DNA from: an uncultured Eubacteriales bacterium
GTDB taxonomy: Bacteria; Bacillota; Clostridia; Lachnospirales; Lachnospiraceae
DNA length: 46,499 nucleotides
Direction: 5' to 3'
NCBI GenBank assembly: GCA_949294665.1
Contig: CASFID010000002.1
Coordinates: forward strand, 1-46,499
In this document: positions 1-7,418 of the stretch, one piece after another
Numbering within the stretch: the stretch's first letter is position 1
How the letters are laid out: the number at the start of each line of letters is the position of its first letter
Translations under genes and position numbers: made by a program
The notes under the pieces: model-generated
The model's input: only the letters and a program-made list of their open reading frames with translations
What the model was told of the DNA's origin: nothing
Databases searched by the model: none

Positions 1-108
1 TACCTCCTTGCTGCCACCAGACAGAAAGAGATGATACTATCATATACTGATTGAAGAAGATGTGAAAGGATAACTTCTACTTGTGAAAGAGTAAAGTCTA
101 TCTCATGT

Positions 109-149
109 CGGTGAACTAGAATTTAAAATTTCATTTCACCGGCCTTTTT
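109..149 (+). terminator. Rho-independent terminator of a gene left of the window
   Basis: CGGTGAA at 109-115 pairs with TTCACCG at 135-141. The AT-rich interior is itself nearly palindromic, and the hairpin is followed by GCCTTTTTC. It probably ends a transcript entering from the left. Nothing that looks like a gene was seen in 1-289. Confidence 0.55.
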
Positions 150-289
150 CAGGGCAGAGGAGGCGGTTGTGTTTCGTCCTGATCTTTGCTATACTATGCC
201 TGATGCTGCGGATTATGACACATTGTATCCAATGCTGACATTTAACGGATCTTATGTCCGATATCATAATGGCGAGGGAGGAAGAAGTT

Positions 290-2176
290 ATGTATTGCCG
301 TAAGTGTGGCAAAGAAATAAACGATACAAGTAAATTCTGTCCGTACTGTGGTTGTGACATAAAGAATGAGAGGATGGATACCACTGAAAAAACGGACGCT
401 TCAAAGCCCGGGAAAACAGCGAAAAACAGAGGCGCAAGGAAATGGATGATACCTGTGGCAGCCGGGGTGGGGATAGTCGTCATAGGCGCAGCCGCCATAT
501 TGGGGGTAAGAGCTATGCGGAATTCCCAGGAGCAGGAGACGTCAACGGAAGCAGTTACAGAAGAGGAACCGAGAGTATCTGACAATAAGGAAAGTGAAGT
601 ACAATATCCTCAGGATATTGTATTGAGTGACGAACAAAGTCAGGGAGTAAAGAGTCTTCTGGAGATCCTCTGTGATATCGACGGTTCCGATAAGGGGAGA
701 AATTTCGAGGCGAATAAAGAGATTGACAGTTCTTTTGCCACTTCCTTTCTGATATGGTCGTTATGGAAAGAAATCCCTTTTGCAGACGGCAATACGGCGG
801 AACTGTCAGGAGAGGGCTGGAGCGTGTCGGCAGACGTTTTAAAAAAGTTCCTTCAAAACTCGATCAATACGCAGGAAGTGAATCCCGAGGGAATAATAAC
901 CATATCGGACGGAATCGTTACTGTCGCCGGTGTTACGCCAACCTGCGCTTACAGCTGTGACTCTCTGCAGATTGAAAAAGTAACGAGAACATCAGATACA
1001 GAAATAAATGTACAGGGAACTGTACACTATATCTCGGACTTTCCAACGAATGATCCTTATAATGTAAGCTTTGAAGTCGTTATGACGGATAATCCTGACA
1101 GTATGTGGGGCGGGTATACGCTTAAAGAAATAAAGAACTGGCAGGAAGAAGATGAAGATAATAAAGTCTCCGGATACACAGATGAAGAACAGAAAGAACA
1201 GATAAGGCTTATGGTCGAGTTATTAGGCTGGTCAGATTATTTCAGCTATGATTTTGCAGACGATAAAGATTTGACGGAGTTTACGGATGCAGATTTATGC
1301 AAGAGCTTTCTGTACTTCGCGGCATACTTTGACGAATCCAAAAATAACAGTAGATTTTACCAAAAATATCCCTATAGTACATCTGCAAGTGCAAGGTGCC
1401 TGATCGACGAAGAGACTGCAAGAAGATTTTTGTCAGATTCTATCGGGCGATATGATAACAGCACAATGGACTATGAAGGCGATAAAATCATTTCTGCATA
1501 CGGAGACGTGGGAACCGGTGGCGTAGAAAGCGTTGAGATAACAGAAATAAAACCGATAACAGGAACAGATATTCAGGTGAGCGCCAGTTTATCATTTCAG
1601 GAGAGCGGAAAGATTTCAGGAAACGTAGACTGTGTCATAACAATGACTGCCAATCCTGACAGTATATGGGGAGGCTATACCCTGAAATCTGTTGATAAAT
1701 GGGAAGAAGTGAGCGCTATCCCTGTTAAGGCGGACTTTCGTCCTGAAGCTTCTTCTGTGCTCCAGGGGACAGGGTACGACTACAGTGAAAACAATCTGGC
1801 AGATGGTGATGCATCAACATGCTGGGCTGAAGGAGCAGAGGGGAGCGGAATGGGCGAAAGCATTACATTCACATCGTCAGGACCGCAAGAAGTCGATGGC
1901 CTTGCAATACTCCCGGGGTATTTAAAGTCAAAAGATCTTTACGAGAAGAATGGAAAGCCGGTTGAGATCCAGATTACCTGCGGTACAAAGACATGGACAG
2001 AGAATGTATTGGAAGACTTTTCACCGGATTACGGGAATCCCATGAATTCTGTCATATATATTGACTTTGGGGAAACTGTCACGACAGATACATGCACAGT
2101 TACTGTTCTGCAGGCGCAGCCGGGAACGAAGTATGCAGATCTGTGCATATCAGAGCTGTATTTATACAGATATTGA
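290..2176 (+). CDS. Membrane-anchored zinc-ribbon protein with duplicated extracellular domain and C-terminal NADase-type glycan-binding domain
   Basis: The start at 290 is chosen because GAGGGAGGAAG (274-284) sits 7 bases upstream and the zinc ribbon then begins the protein; this gives 628 residues. Residues 1-24 hold two CxxC pairs (C3/C6, C17/C20), the zinc_ribbon_2 type common in clostridial membrane proteins. A single membrane helix spans about 52-74, so the ribbon should be cytoplasmic and the rest outside. Two similar ~170-residue segments follow, each ending in a D-S-(M/I)-W-G-G-Y-T-L-K motif (near residues 273 and 460), which indicates an internal duplication. The last ~145 residues, with a LADGD..TCWAEG pattern, resemble the discoidin-like NADase-type glycan-binding domain. 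Function is unknown; surface glycan binding or sensing is inferred. It may be cargo of the element ending near 4230. Confidence 0.8.
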   Translation: MYCRKCGKEINDTSKFCPYCGCDIKNERMDTTEKTDASKPGKTAKNRGARKWMIPVAAGVGIVVIGAAAILGVRAMRNSQEQETSTEAVTEEEPRVSDNKESEVQYPQDIVLSDEQSQGVKSLLEILCDIDGSDKGRNFEANKEIDSSFATSFLIWSLWKEIPFADGNTAELSGEGWSVSADVLKKFLQNSINTQEVNPEGIITISDGIVTVAGVTPTCAYSCDSLQIEKVTRTSDTEINVQGTVHYISDFPTNDPYNVSFEVVMTDNPDSMWGGYTLKEIKNWQEEDEDNKVSGYTDEEQKEQIRLMVELLGWSDYFSYDFADDKDLTEFTDADLCKSFLYFAAYFDESKNNSRFYQKYPYSTSASARCLIDEETARRFLSDSIGRYDNSTMDYEGDKIISAYGDVGTGGVESVEITEIKPITGTDIQVSASLSFQESGKISGNVDCVITMTANPDSIWGGYTLKSVDKWEEVSAIPVKADFRPEASSVLQGTGYDYSENNLADGDASTCWAEGAEGSGMGESITFTSSGPQEVDGLAILPGYLKSKDLYEKNGKPVEIQITCGTKTWTENVLEDFSPDYGNPMNSVIYIDFGETVTTDTCTVTVLQAQPGTKYADLCISELYLYRY

Positions 2177-2209
2177 TGAAAGACTTAATGAATAACTGTT
2201 TTTCTATAC

Positions 2210-2241
2210 GAGAAGAAGCCGTCACGGTTTCTTCTCTTTTT
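2210..2241 (+). terminator. Rho-independent terminator
   Basis: GAGAAGAAGCCG (2210-2221) pairs with CGGTTTCTTCTC (2225-2236) around a TCA loop, followed by five T. It ends the zinc-ribbon gene transcript. Confidence 0.85.
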
Positions 2242-2263
2242 GCAGGGGCGACGAGCTAAAGTC

Positions 2264-2326
2264 CGGGCTTGCCCGAGGCCCTGGCGGCCGCTTACAATCC
2301 CGGAATGTGCCTTTTGGCATTTCCGG
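2264..2326. repeat. Two G+C-rich inverted repeats upstream of the recombinase operon
   Basis: CGGGC-TT-GCCCG at 2264-2275 is followed by CCGGAATGTGCC (2300-2311) and GGCATTTCCGG (2316-2326) around TTTT. They lie in the 154-base gap before the small ORF at 2396. They could be a transcript leader structure or recombinase/accessory-protein binding sites; nothing in the sequence decides which. Confidence 0.4.
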
Positions 2327-2395
2327 CGATTTGATTCATACAGACAGGTTGACGTGCATATTACTGATAATAAGGCAGATCGTTGAGGAGTTACT

Positions 2396-2548
2396 ATGTG
2401 TAAGCCTTGTTATCAGACGACGGGAGGGTGGCATGTGACCATCGTATCGTCTAAGGGAACGGAGGATGAAAATACCATTAAGGATATTAAGAAACTTGTG
2501 GAGGCTCTGATTTTGAATCAGGCGAAAAGAGTGGGGGAGGAGAATTAA
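2396..2548 (+). CDS. 50-residue protein coupled to the serine recombinase
   Basis: The ATG at 2396 is preceded by GAGGAG (2385-2390). The reading frame ends TAATG, so its stop shares a base with the recombinase start (2548), which implies translational coupling. The product starts MCKPCYQTTGGWHVT, with a CxxC pair and a charged helix at residues 22-50. I do not recognise the family. Position suggests a recombinase accessory factor, perhaps a directionality factor, or simply a coupling leader; this is inference. It is too short for most gene callers. Confidence 0.55.
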   Translation: MCKPCYQTTGGWHVTIVSSKGTEDENTIKDIKKLVEALILNQAKRVGEEN

Positions 2549-4248
2549 TGGTCACAGCAGGAGAGACTGTTTTGGTACGGATGCTGCTGAGAGTATCTTC
2601 CAATCAGCAGCTGGATGCCGATGGGGATATAAAAGTACAGAGAAATATTGTATCAGAATATATAAAAATACATGAAGAATGGATATTGGATACTGTAAAA
2701 CCAGAATACTATGAAGGCGGTGTGTCCGGATATAAGAACTCGGTGGATGACCGTGAGGTATTGCAGGAGATTCTCGCCGATGCGAAAAATGAGGAATTTC
2801 AAATACTGGTATGCTATAAAGACGACCGTCTGGGAAGACGGGAAGATGAAATCCCGCAGTACATAAAAAAATTAGCCAGATCTGGCGTATTGGTTTTTAC
2901 GGTTAAAGACGGCTGTATCACTCCGCAAAACCATACAGACGCATTGGTCAACTACATTCGATATTGGCACGCTGAAGGCTCCAGCATGGATACATCACAG
3001 AGGGTTAGAGATGCTGCCAGGGAGAATGTACGAATGGGAAGAAATCAGGGAGGTAACGCTCCTTATGGTTATAAATTGGTGTATTCTGGAGAATACAGTA
3101 AGCACCAGAGGGCATTAAAGAAAAAAGTGATTGACCATGAGCGTGCTGACGTTGTACGATACATTTATGATCTCGCGAAAAACAGCGAATATGGTTATTT
3201 TAAAATCACTGCAATACTAAATGCTGATGAAATGCTCAGATCGATGTCTCCCAACGGGAAAGTGTGGAAATGCGGCACTGTAAGAGATATTTTACGCAAC
3301 CCTATTTATACCGGCTACGAGGCATACAATAGACGAACAAAGGTTGACGGGCATTTTATCAGACTGGATCCGTCTAAATGGGTACTTTCTGAAAAGTGCA
3401 ACACTGAAATTCAGATCATTTCTCCTGAACTTTGGGAAGATGTACAAAAACTGCGTGAAAAACGCAAAGAGGCTATCGACAGGGCAAAAGAGCGGGGAGG
3501 ACACGCACCTGCAAACACGAGTAATACGCTCGCCCTGATCAATGTCAGTTACTGTGGCTATTGTGGACGGAAACTTACAAACGGTTCTAAATACAGCTAC
3601 TGGACGACCAGAGACGGTGAAAAACGGAGCAGTATTGTCGGGTACTATCGCTGTCAGTCCAAACATCAGGCAGAACCATGCCCGGGCAGGGGTGTTTACC
3701 GGGCCGATAATGTCGAGCCAGCAGTGTTTAAGTTTGTATCAGATTATTTGAGCACACTGGAAGATAACACAGTTGTTGCGGCTAAATTGATAGAGACGGA
3801 AAAGGAACAGAAAAAACTGGCGGAACAGAAAATCAGAGACACGAAAAAAGCGCTGGAGAACCTTGATAAAGACATTGAATCTTTAGAAGAAAATATCCCC
3901 GGAGCTTTACGCGGGGAGTCGGCATTTTCTGTGGAACAGTTATCAGGACTTCTGGAACGCAATAAGCAGAAGAGGATATCTTTGCAGGAAACTATACAAA
4001 CGATGGAGACTGACCTTAAAAGCAATAATAGTGATTCTGCTCGGATTAATAAATATATTGGCAGCATCCCCTCATGGAAAGACGCCTTTCAAAATGGCAC
4101 GGTTGCGGAAAAGCGTACAATTATCAATAAACTTATAGAACGTATCGACATGAAAGACGGCGAGATCACTATCTATGTGCGGGTAAATCTGAAGAAATTT
4201 TTATCCCGGAATTCCGGTTACAAAGTGGTACAGGAACCGGGGCTATGA
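2548..4248 (+). CDS. Large serine recombinase (integrase of an integrative element)
   Basis: The protein has 566 residues. The resolvase catalytic domain (about 8-155) has the nucleophile serine in LLRVSSNQQ (Ser17 by alignment to gamma-delta resolvase) and the arginine motif DDRLGR (92-97). The recombinase domain (about 165-310) contains GGNAPYGY. A zinc ribbon uses C336, C339, C369 and C378. Coiled-coil segments at about 412-450 and 462-495 precede a C-terminal tail. Such enzymes integrate and excise elements at short att sites without host factors. The last ~9 codons and the TGA overlap, in another frame, the coding sequence of the gene interrupted downstream. The right attachment junction should therefore lie at or just before the recombinase 3' end. 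No prophage structural or conjugation genes are visible in the window. Confidence 0.93.
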   Translation: MVTAGETVLVRMLLRVSSNQQLDADGDIKVQRNIVSEYIKIHEEWILDTVKPEYYEGGVSGYKNSVDDREVLQEILADAKNEEFQILVCYKDDRLGRREDEIPQYIKKLARSGVLVFTVKDGCITPQNHTDALVNYIRYWHAEGSSMDTSQRVRDAARENVRMGRNQGGNAPYGYKLVYSGEYSKHQRALKKKVIDHERADVVRYIYDLAKNSEYGYFKITAILNADEMLRSMSPNGKVWKCGTVRDILRNPIYTGYEAYNRRTKVDGHFIRLDPSKWVLSEKCNTEIQIISPELWEDVQKLREKRKEAIDRAKERGGHAPANTSNTLALINVSYCGYCGRKLTNGSKYSYWTTRDGEKRSSIVGYYRCQSKHQAEPCPGRGVYRADNVEPAVFKFVSDYLSTLEDNTVVAAKLIETEKEQKKLAEQKIRDTKKALENLDKDIESLEENIPGALRGESAFSVEQLSGLLERNKQKRISLQETIQTMETDLKSNNSDSARINKYIGSIPSWKDAFQNGTVAEKRTIINKLIERIDMKDGEITIYVRVNLKKFLSRNSGYKVVQEPGL

Positions 4249-4813
4249 TTTTACAATCACCTCATCGACAGCGTTTGATCACAAGTGGATCCCGGAGAGG
4301 AATATCTATGACACGATATCTGTGATCGTGGATGAATTGTTCGCCGCCTACCTGTCAAGACCGAATGTCAGGCAGCCGATCCTGACACAGTACTGTGACG
4401 GGAGACGTGTGAGCTGTCCGAACTGGATGACACAATGGGGATCGAAAGAACTTGGAGATAAGGGCTACTCGCCTATCGAGATCCTGAGGTATTTCTACGG
4501 TGATGATATGTATATCAATTCCGCAGAAGAGATCTCCGGTATACCGGCGTCCTGGCCAGGATATACTCTTGAGGAAGGCTCGAGCGGCGCAAAGGTACGC
4601 CAGATGCAGGAGCAGCTCAATGTGATCGCGGGCGCTTATCCGGCGCTGCCGAAGATCACGGCGGATGGGATCTACGGGCCTGCGACGGCAAATGCAGTAA
4701 AGGAATTTCAGTCGGTATTCGGACTTCCGGCAACCGGAAAGGTAGATTATCCCACCTGGTATAAGATATCGGAGATCTATGTGGGCGTTTCCAGGATCGC
4801 GGAGCTGACATAA
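4220..4813 (+). pseudogene. 3' part of a SpoIID-like/peptidoglycan-binding protein gene interrupted by the element
   Basis: An open frame runs from inside the recombinase 3' end (4220, reading TKWYRNRGYDFTITSSTAFD) to TAA at 4811-4813. The first part, with ILTQYCDGRRVSCP and MTQWGSKELGDKGY, matches my memory of a clostridial family of about 400 residues that couples a SpoIID-like region to a peptidoglycan-binding domain. The second part (about 4576-4770) is a PG_binding_1 domain with GSSGAKVRQMQ and DGIYGPATANAVKEFQ. About half the expected length, including the N-terminus, is missing. A gene caller may start it at the GTG at 4322, but there is no ribosome site there. The 5' half should lie left of the window at the other end of the element. 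Related proteins are associated with sporulation or wall remodelling; that role is inferred. Confidence 0.75.
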
Positions 4814-4892
4814 GAATGTGAGGAAGGCCCTGCGGATCACCTGAGCTTTTGGAAAGTACGGCAGATACGCTGAAACAGCAGAGAGGAGTTCT

Positions 4893-6137
4893 ATGGCAGG
4901 AAGAAGACGAAGAGAGCGGCAAAGGCGCAGGACAGGATGCGTGGCCGCAGTCATGATATTCGCAGGGATCGGCGCATGCGCGGCATACGGGATACCGTGG
5001 GCTGTCGGCCAGTTCGGCGGGCAGGTAAGAGAGACTTTCCATGAGACTGTGGAAAATGCGGTGAACACACTGCAGACGGCGGACACCGATTTTCCTGAGC
5101 TCAATATAACGGCAGATGAAGTGTCGGATCATTTCTATTATCAGCAGCTTACGGAAGAGGAGCAGACCGTATACAGAGAACTGCTCCAGGGAGTGAATGA
5201 TATGGAAGAGTGCATCCTCATCCATGCGGGCAAAGGAGACCGTCCGGAGCGGGCGTATGAACATCTGCTCTATGACTGCCCCGAGCTTTTCTGGTGCGTC
5301 GGCAGTTCCCAGATGACGATATACGACAGTTATACAGAGTTCTGCCCGGGCTACTCCTGTACGGTTGAGGAGAAAGAGCGCAGGCAGAGTGAGATCGACG
5401 CGGCAGTGTCGGAGTGTCTGTCGGGTATCAGCTCCGATGCCGGGGAATACGACAGGATACGGTATGTATATGAGTATCTTGTTAATACGGTCGACTACAA
5501 TGAGAACGCGCCGGACAATCAGAATATCTACAGCGCCCTTGTGGGCCGGAGCTCCGTGTGCGCCGGGTATTCCAGAGCAGCGCAGTATCTTCTGGACAAT
5601 ATGGGAATCGAGTGCATCTACGTTGTCGGCACGGCCCAGGGACAGGAGGCGCACGCCTGGAATATTGTGAACTGTAACGGGAACTATTATCAGATGGACG
5701 TGACGTTCGGCGATCCGGTATTTCTGTCTTCGGAGAGCGGGGAGAGTATGCCGGACAACATTATCTACTATGATTATCTCTGCTGCACGGATGCCGAGAT
5801 CCGGGCGGATCATGTGCCGACAGATGAAGTCACATATCCGGCGTGTGATATGGATGATCTGAATTACTACAGGATGAACGGGATGTATTATGATTCTTTT
5901 GATCCTCAGATACTGCTCGAGGATATGAATGCGAGCATCTACGCCGGAGAGGAGATGTTTGTGTGCAAGTTCTCATCTGCAGAAGTCTATGAAGAGGCAA
6001 GAGATACCATTGTTGACGATCTGTTCTCAAGAGCGGCTCAGACGCTCGGTTCAGTCTACGGCCTGGATCAGGTGAGATACACTTATATAGAGGACGAGAC
6101 GCACAATAAGATCATGGCTTTCTGGAATTATCAGTGA
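4893..6137 (+). CDS. Transglutaminase-like domain protein, membrane-anchored
   Basis: The 414-residue protein starts at ATG 4893 behind GAGAGGAG. It has an Arg-rich N-terminus (residues 3-13), then one hydrophobic segment (about 15-36), which predicts an extracellular body with an inside-positive anchor. The transglutaminase-like core carries the full Cys-His-Asp triad: C223 in SSVCAGYS, H254 in EAHAWN and D269 in QMDVTFGD. Bacterial members usually act as thiol peptidases or cross-linkers on surface proteins; the substrate cannot be told. It is 79 bases downstream of the interrupted peptidoglycan-binding gene, so a shared cell-surface role is possible. Confidence 0.85.
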   Translation: MAGRRRRERQRRRTGCVAAVMIFAGIGACAAYGIPWAVGQFGGQVRETFHETVENAVNTLQTADTDFPELNITADEVSDHFYYQQLTEEEQTVYRELLQGVNDMEECILIHAGKGDRPERAYEHLLYDCPELFWCVGSSQMTIYDSYTEFCPGYSCTVEEKERRQSEIDAAVSECLSGISSDAGEYDRIRYVYEYLVNTVDYNENAPDNQNIYSALVGRSSVCAGYSRAAQYLLDNMGIECIYVVGTAQGQEAHAWNIVNCNGNYYQMDVTFGDPVFLSSESGESMPDNIIYYDYLCCTDAEIRADHVPTDEVTYPACDMDDLNYYRMNGMYYDSFDPQILLEDMNASIYAGEEMFVCKFSSAEVYEEARDTIVDDLFSRAAQTLGSVYGLDQVRYTYIEDETHNKIMAFWNYQ

Positions 6138-6167
6138 GGGTTCTGAATATTTAGTAGTATTTCTTTG

Positions 6168-6196
6168 TTGAATTATAGTCTCAGTTGTAGTATAAT
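6168..6196 (+). promoter_or_regulatory. Sigma-A-type promoter of carAB
   Basis: TTGAAT (6168-6173), a 17-base spacer and a perfect TATAAT (6191-6196). Transcription should start near 6203 and leave a leader of about 145 bases before carA. Confidence 0.75.
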
Positions 6197-6216
6197 CTTA
6201 ACAATTTGAGAACGAG

Positions 6217-6248
6217 GGCGCTCTGGATCAAAAGACTCCAAGAGTGCC
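6217..6248 (+). promoter_or_regulatory. Hairpin in the carAB leader
   Basis: GGCGCTCTGGA (6217-6227) pairs, with one bulge and one G-T pair, with TCCAAGAGTGCC (6237-6248) around a TCAAAAGAC-like loop. Only CTTTGCT follows, so it is a poor terminator as written. It could be part of a pyrimidine or nitrogen-responsive attenuator, but I see no clear PyrR-binding consensus. Confidence 0.45.
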
Positions 6249-6347
6249 TTTGCTATGCAACGGCATGTCTGTTCTCAGAGGAGCAGTTGTTGCAGTGCGG
6301 ACTGTAACAGGCAGTTATCGAATCGTACAAAGGGAAAGGGTGAACAG

Positions 6348-7418
6348 ATGAAAGCGTTTCTAATATTGGAAGACGGTACGGTATTCACCGGGACGAGCAT
6401 CGGCTCAGAGCGTGAGTGCATCAGTGAGATCGTATTTAACACATCTATGACAGGTTATCTTGAGGTGCTGACGGATCCCTCTTATGCGGGACAGGCAGTC
6501 GTCATGACTTATCCTCTGATCGGGAATTATGGCATCACACCGGATATGGAGTCTGAGAAAGCGTGGCCGGATGGATATATCGTAAGAGAACTGTCCAGAA
6601 TGCCCAGCAACTTCCGTTGCCAAGGTACGATACAGGACTTCTTAAAAGATCAGGACATTCCCGGGATCGCAGGGATAGACACGAGGGCTCTCACGAAGAT
6701 CCTGAGAGAAAAAGGTACGATGAACGGCATGATCACGACGGATGAAAATTATGATATCGGCCGGATCATCCCGAAGCTGAAAGCATATACAGTGGGAGAT
6801 GTCGTCTCTAAAGTTACATGCTCCGAAAAATATGTCCTTGAGGGCGAGGGGCCAAAGGTCGCTCTTCTCGACCTCGGTGCAAAGAATAATATCGCAAAGT
6901 CTTTAAATCAGCGCGGCTGTGAAGTGACCGTCTACCCGGCGCACACGACCGCCCAGGAGATCATTTCATCCAGTCCCGACGGCATTATGCTCTCTAACGG
7001 ACCTGGGGATCCGGCGGACTGCACATCCATTATCGAAGAAATCAGAAAACTGTACAATACAGATATTCCGATATTTGCCATCTGTCTCGGTCATCAGCTC
7101 ATGGCGCTGGCTACGGGTGCGTCTACGCACAAACTGAAATACGGTCACAGAGGCGGAAACCATCCGGTCAGGGATCTGGATACGGGAAGGGTTTATATCT
7201 CCTCGCAGAATCACGGGTATGTGGTAGATGAGGAATCTGTTGATCCGCAGGTTGCGGTTCCGGCGTTTCAAAATGTAAACGACGGGACAAACGAAGGCCT
7301 TGCATATGTGGGGAAGAATATCTTTACGGTGCAGTTCCATCCGGAAGCGTGTCCCGGACCGCAGGATTCGAGCTACCTGTTTGACAGATTTATTGAGATG
7401 ATGAAAGGAGCGAAATAA
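6348..7418 (+). CDS. carA: Carbamoyl-phosphate synthase small (glutaminase) subunit
   Basis: It releases ammonia from glutamine for CarB in the first step of pyrimidine and arginine synthesis in the cytoplasm. The start at 6348 (MKAFLILEDGT) is chosen over an in-frame ATG 93 bases upstream because the family begins here and AAAGGGTG precedes it; this gives 356 residues, the normal length. The N-terminal CPSase small-chain domain covers about 1-140. The class-I amidotransferase domain carries the nucleophile Cys in FAICLGHQ (about residue 247) and His-Glu in VQFHPEA. The stop overlaps the carB start by one base. Confidence 0.97.
   Translation: MKAFLILEDGTVFTGTSIGSERECISEIVFNTSMTGYLEVLTDPSYAGQAVVMTYPLIGNYGITPDMESEKAWPDGYIVRELSRMPSNFRCQGTIQDFLKDQDIPGIAGIDTRALTKILREKGTMNGMITTDENYDIGRIIPKLKAYTVGDVVSKVTCSEKYVLEGEGPKVALLDLGAKNNIAKSLNQRGCEVTVYPAHTTAQEIISSSPDGIMLSNGPGDPADCTSIIEEIRKLYNTDIPIFAICLGHQLMALATGASTHKLKYGHRGGNHPVRDLDTGRVYISSQNHGYVVDEESVDPQVAVPAFQNVNDGTNEGLAYVGKNIFTVQFHPEACPGPQDSSYLFDRFIEMMKGAK

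Noticed and set aside
4322-4813. Intact short peptidoglycan-binding protein starting at GTG 4322
   Set aside because: No ribosome site, and homologous coding continues upstream into the recombinase 3' end, so it is an interrupted gene.
6217-6248. PyrR-type or ANTAR-type attenuator before carA
   Set aside because: No clear PyrR loop consensus, no paired terminator with T run and no second hairpin of ANTAR form; left as an unassigned hairpin.
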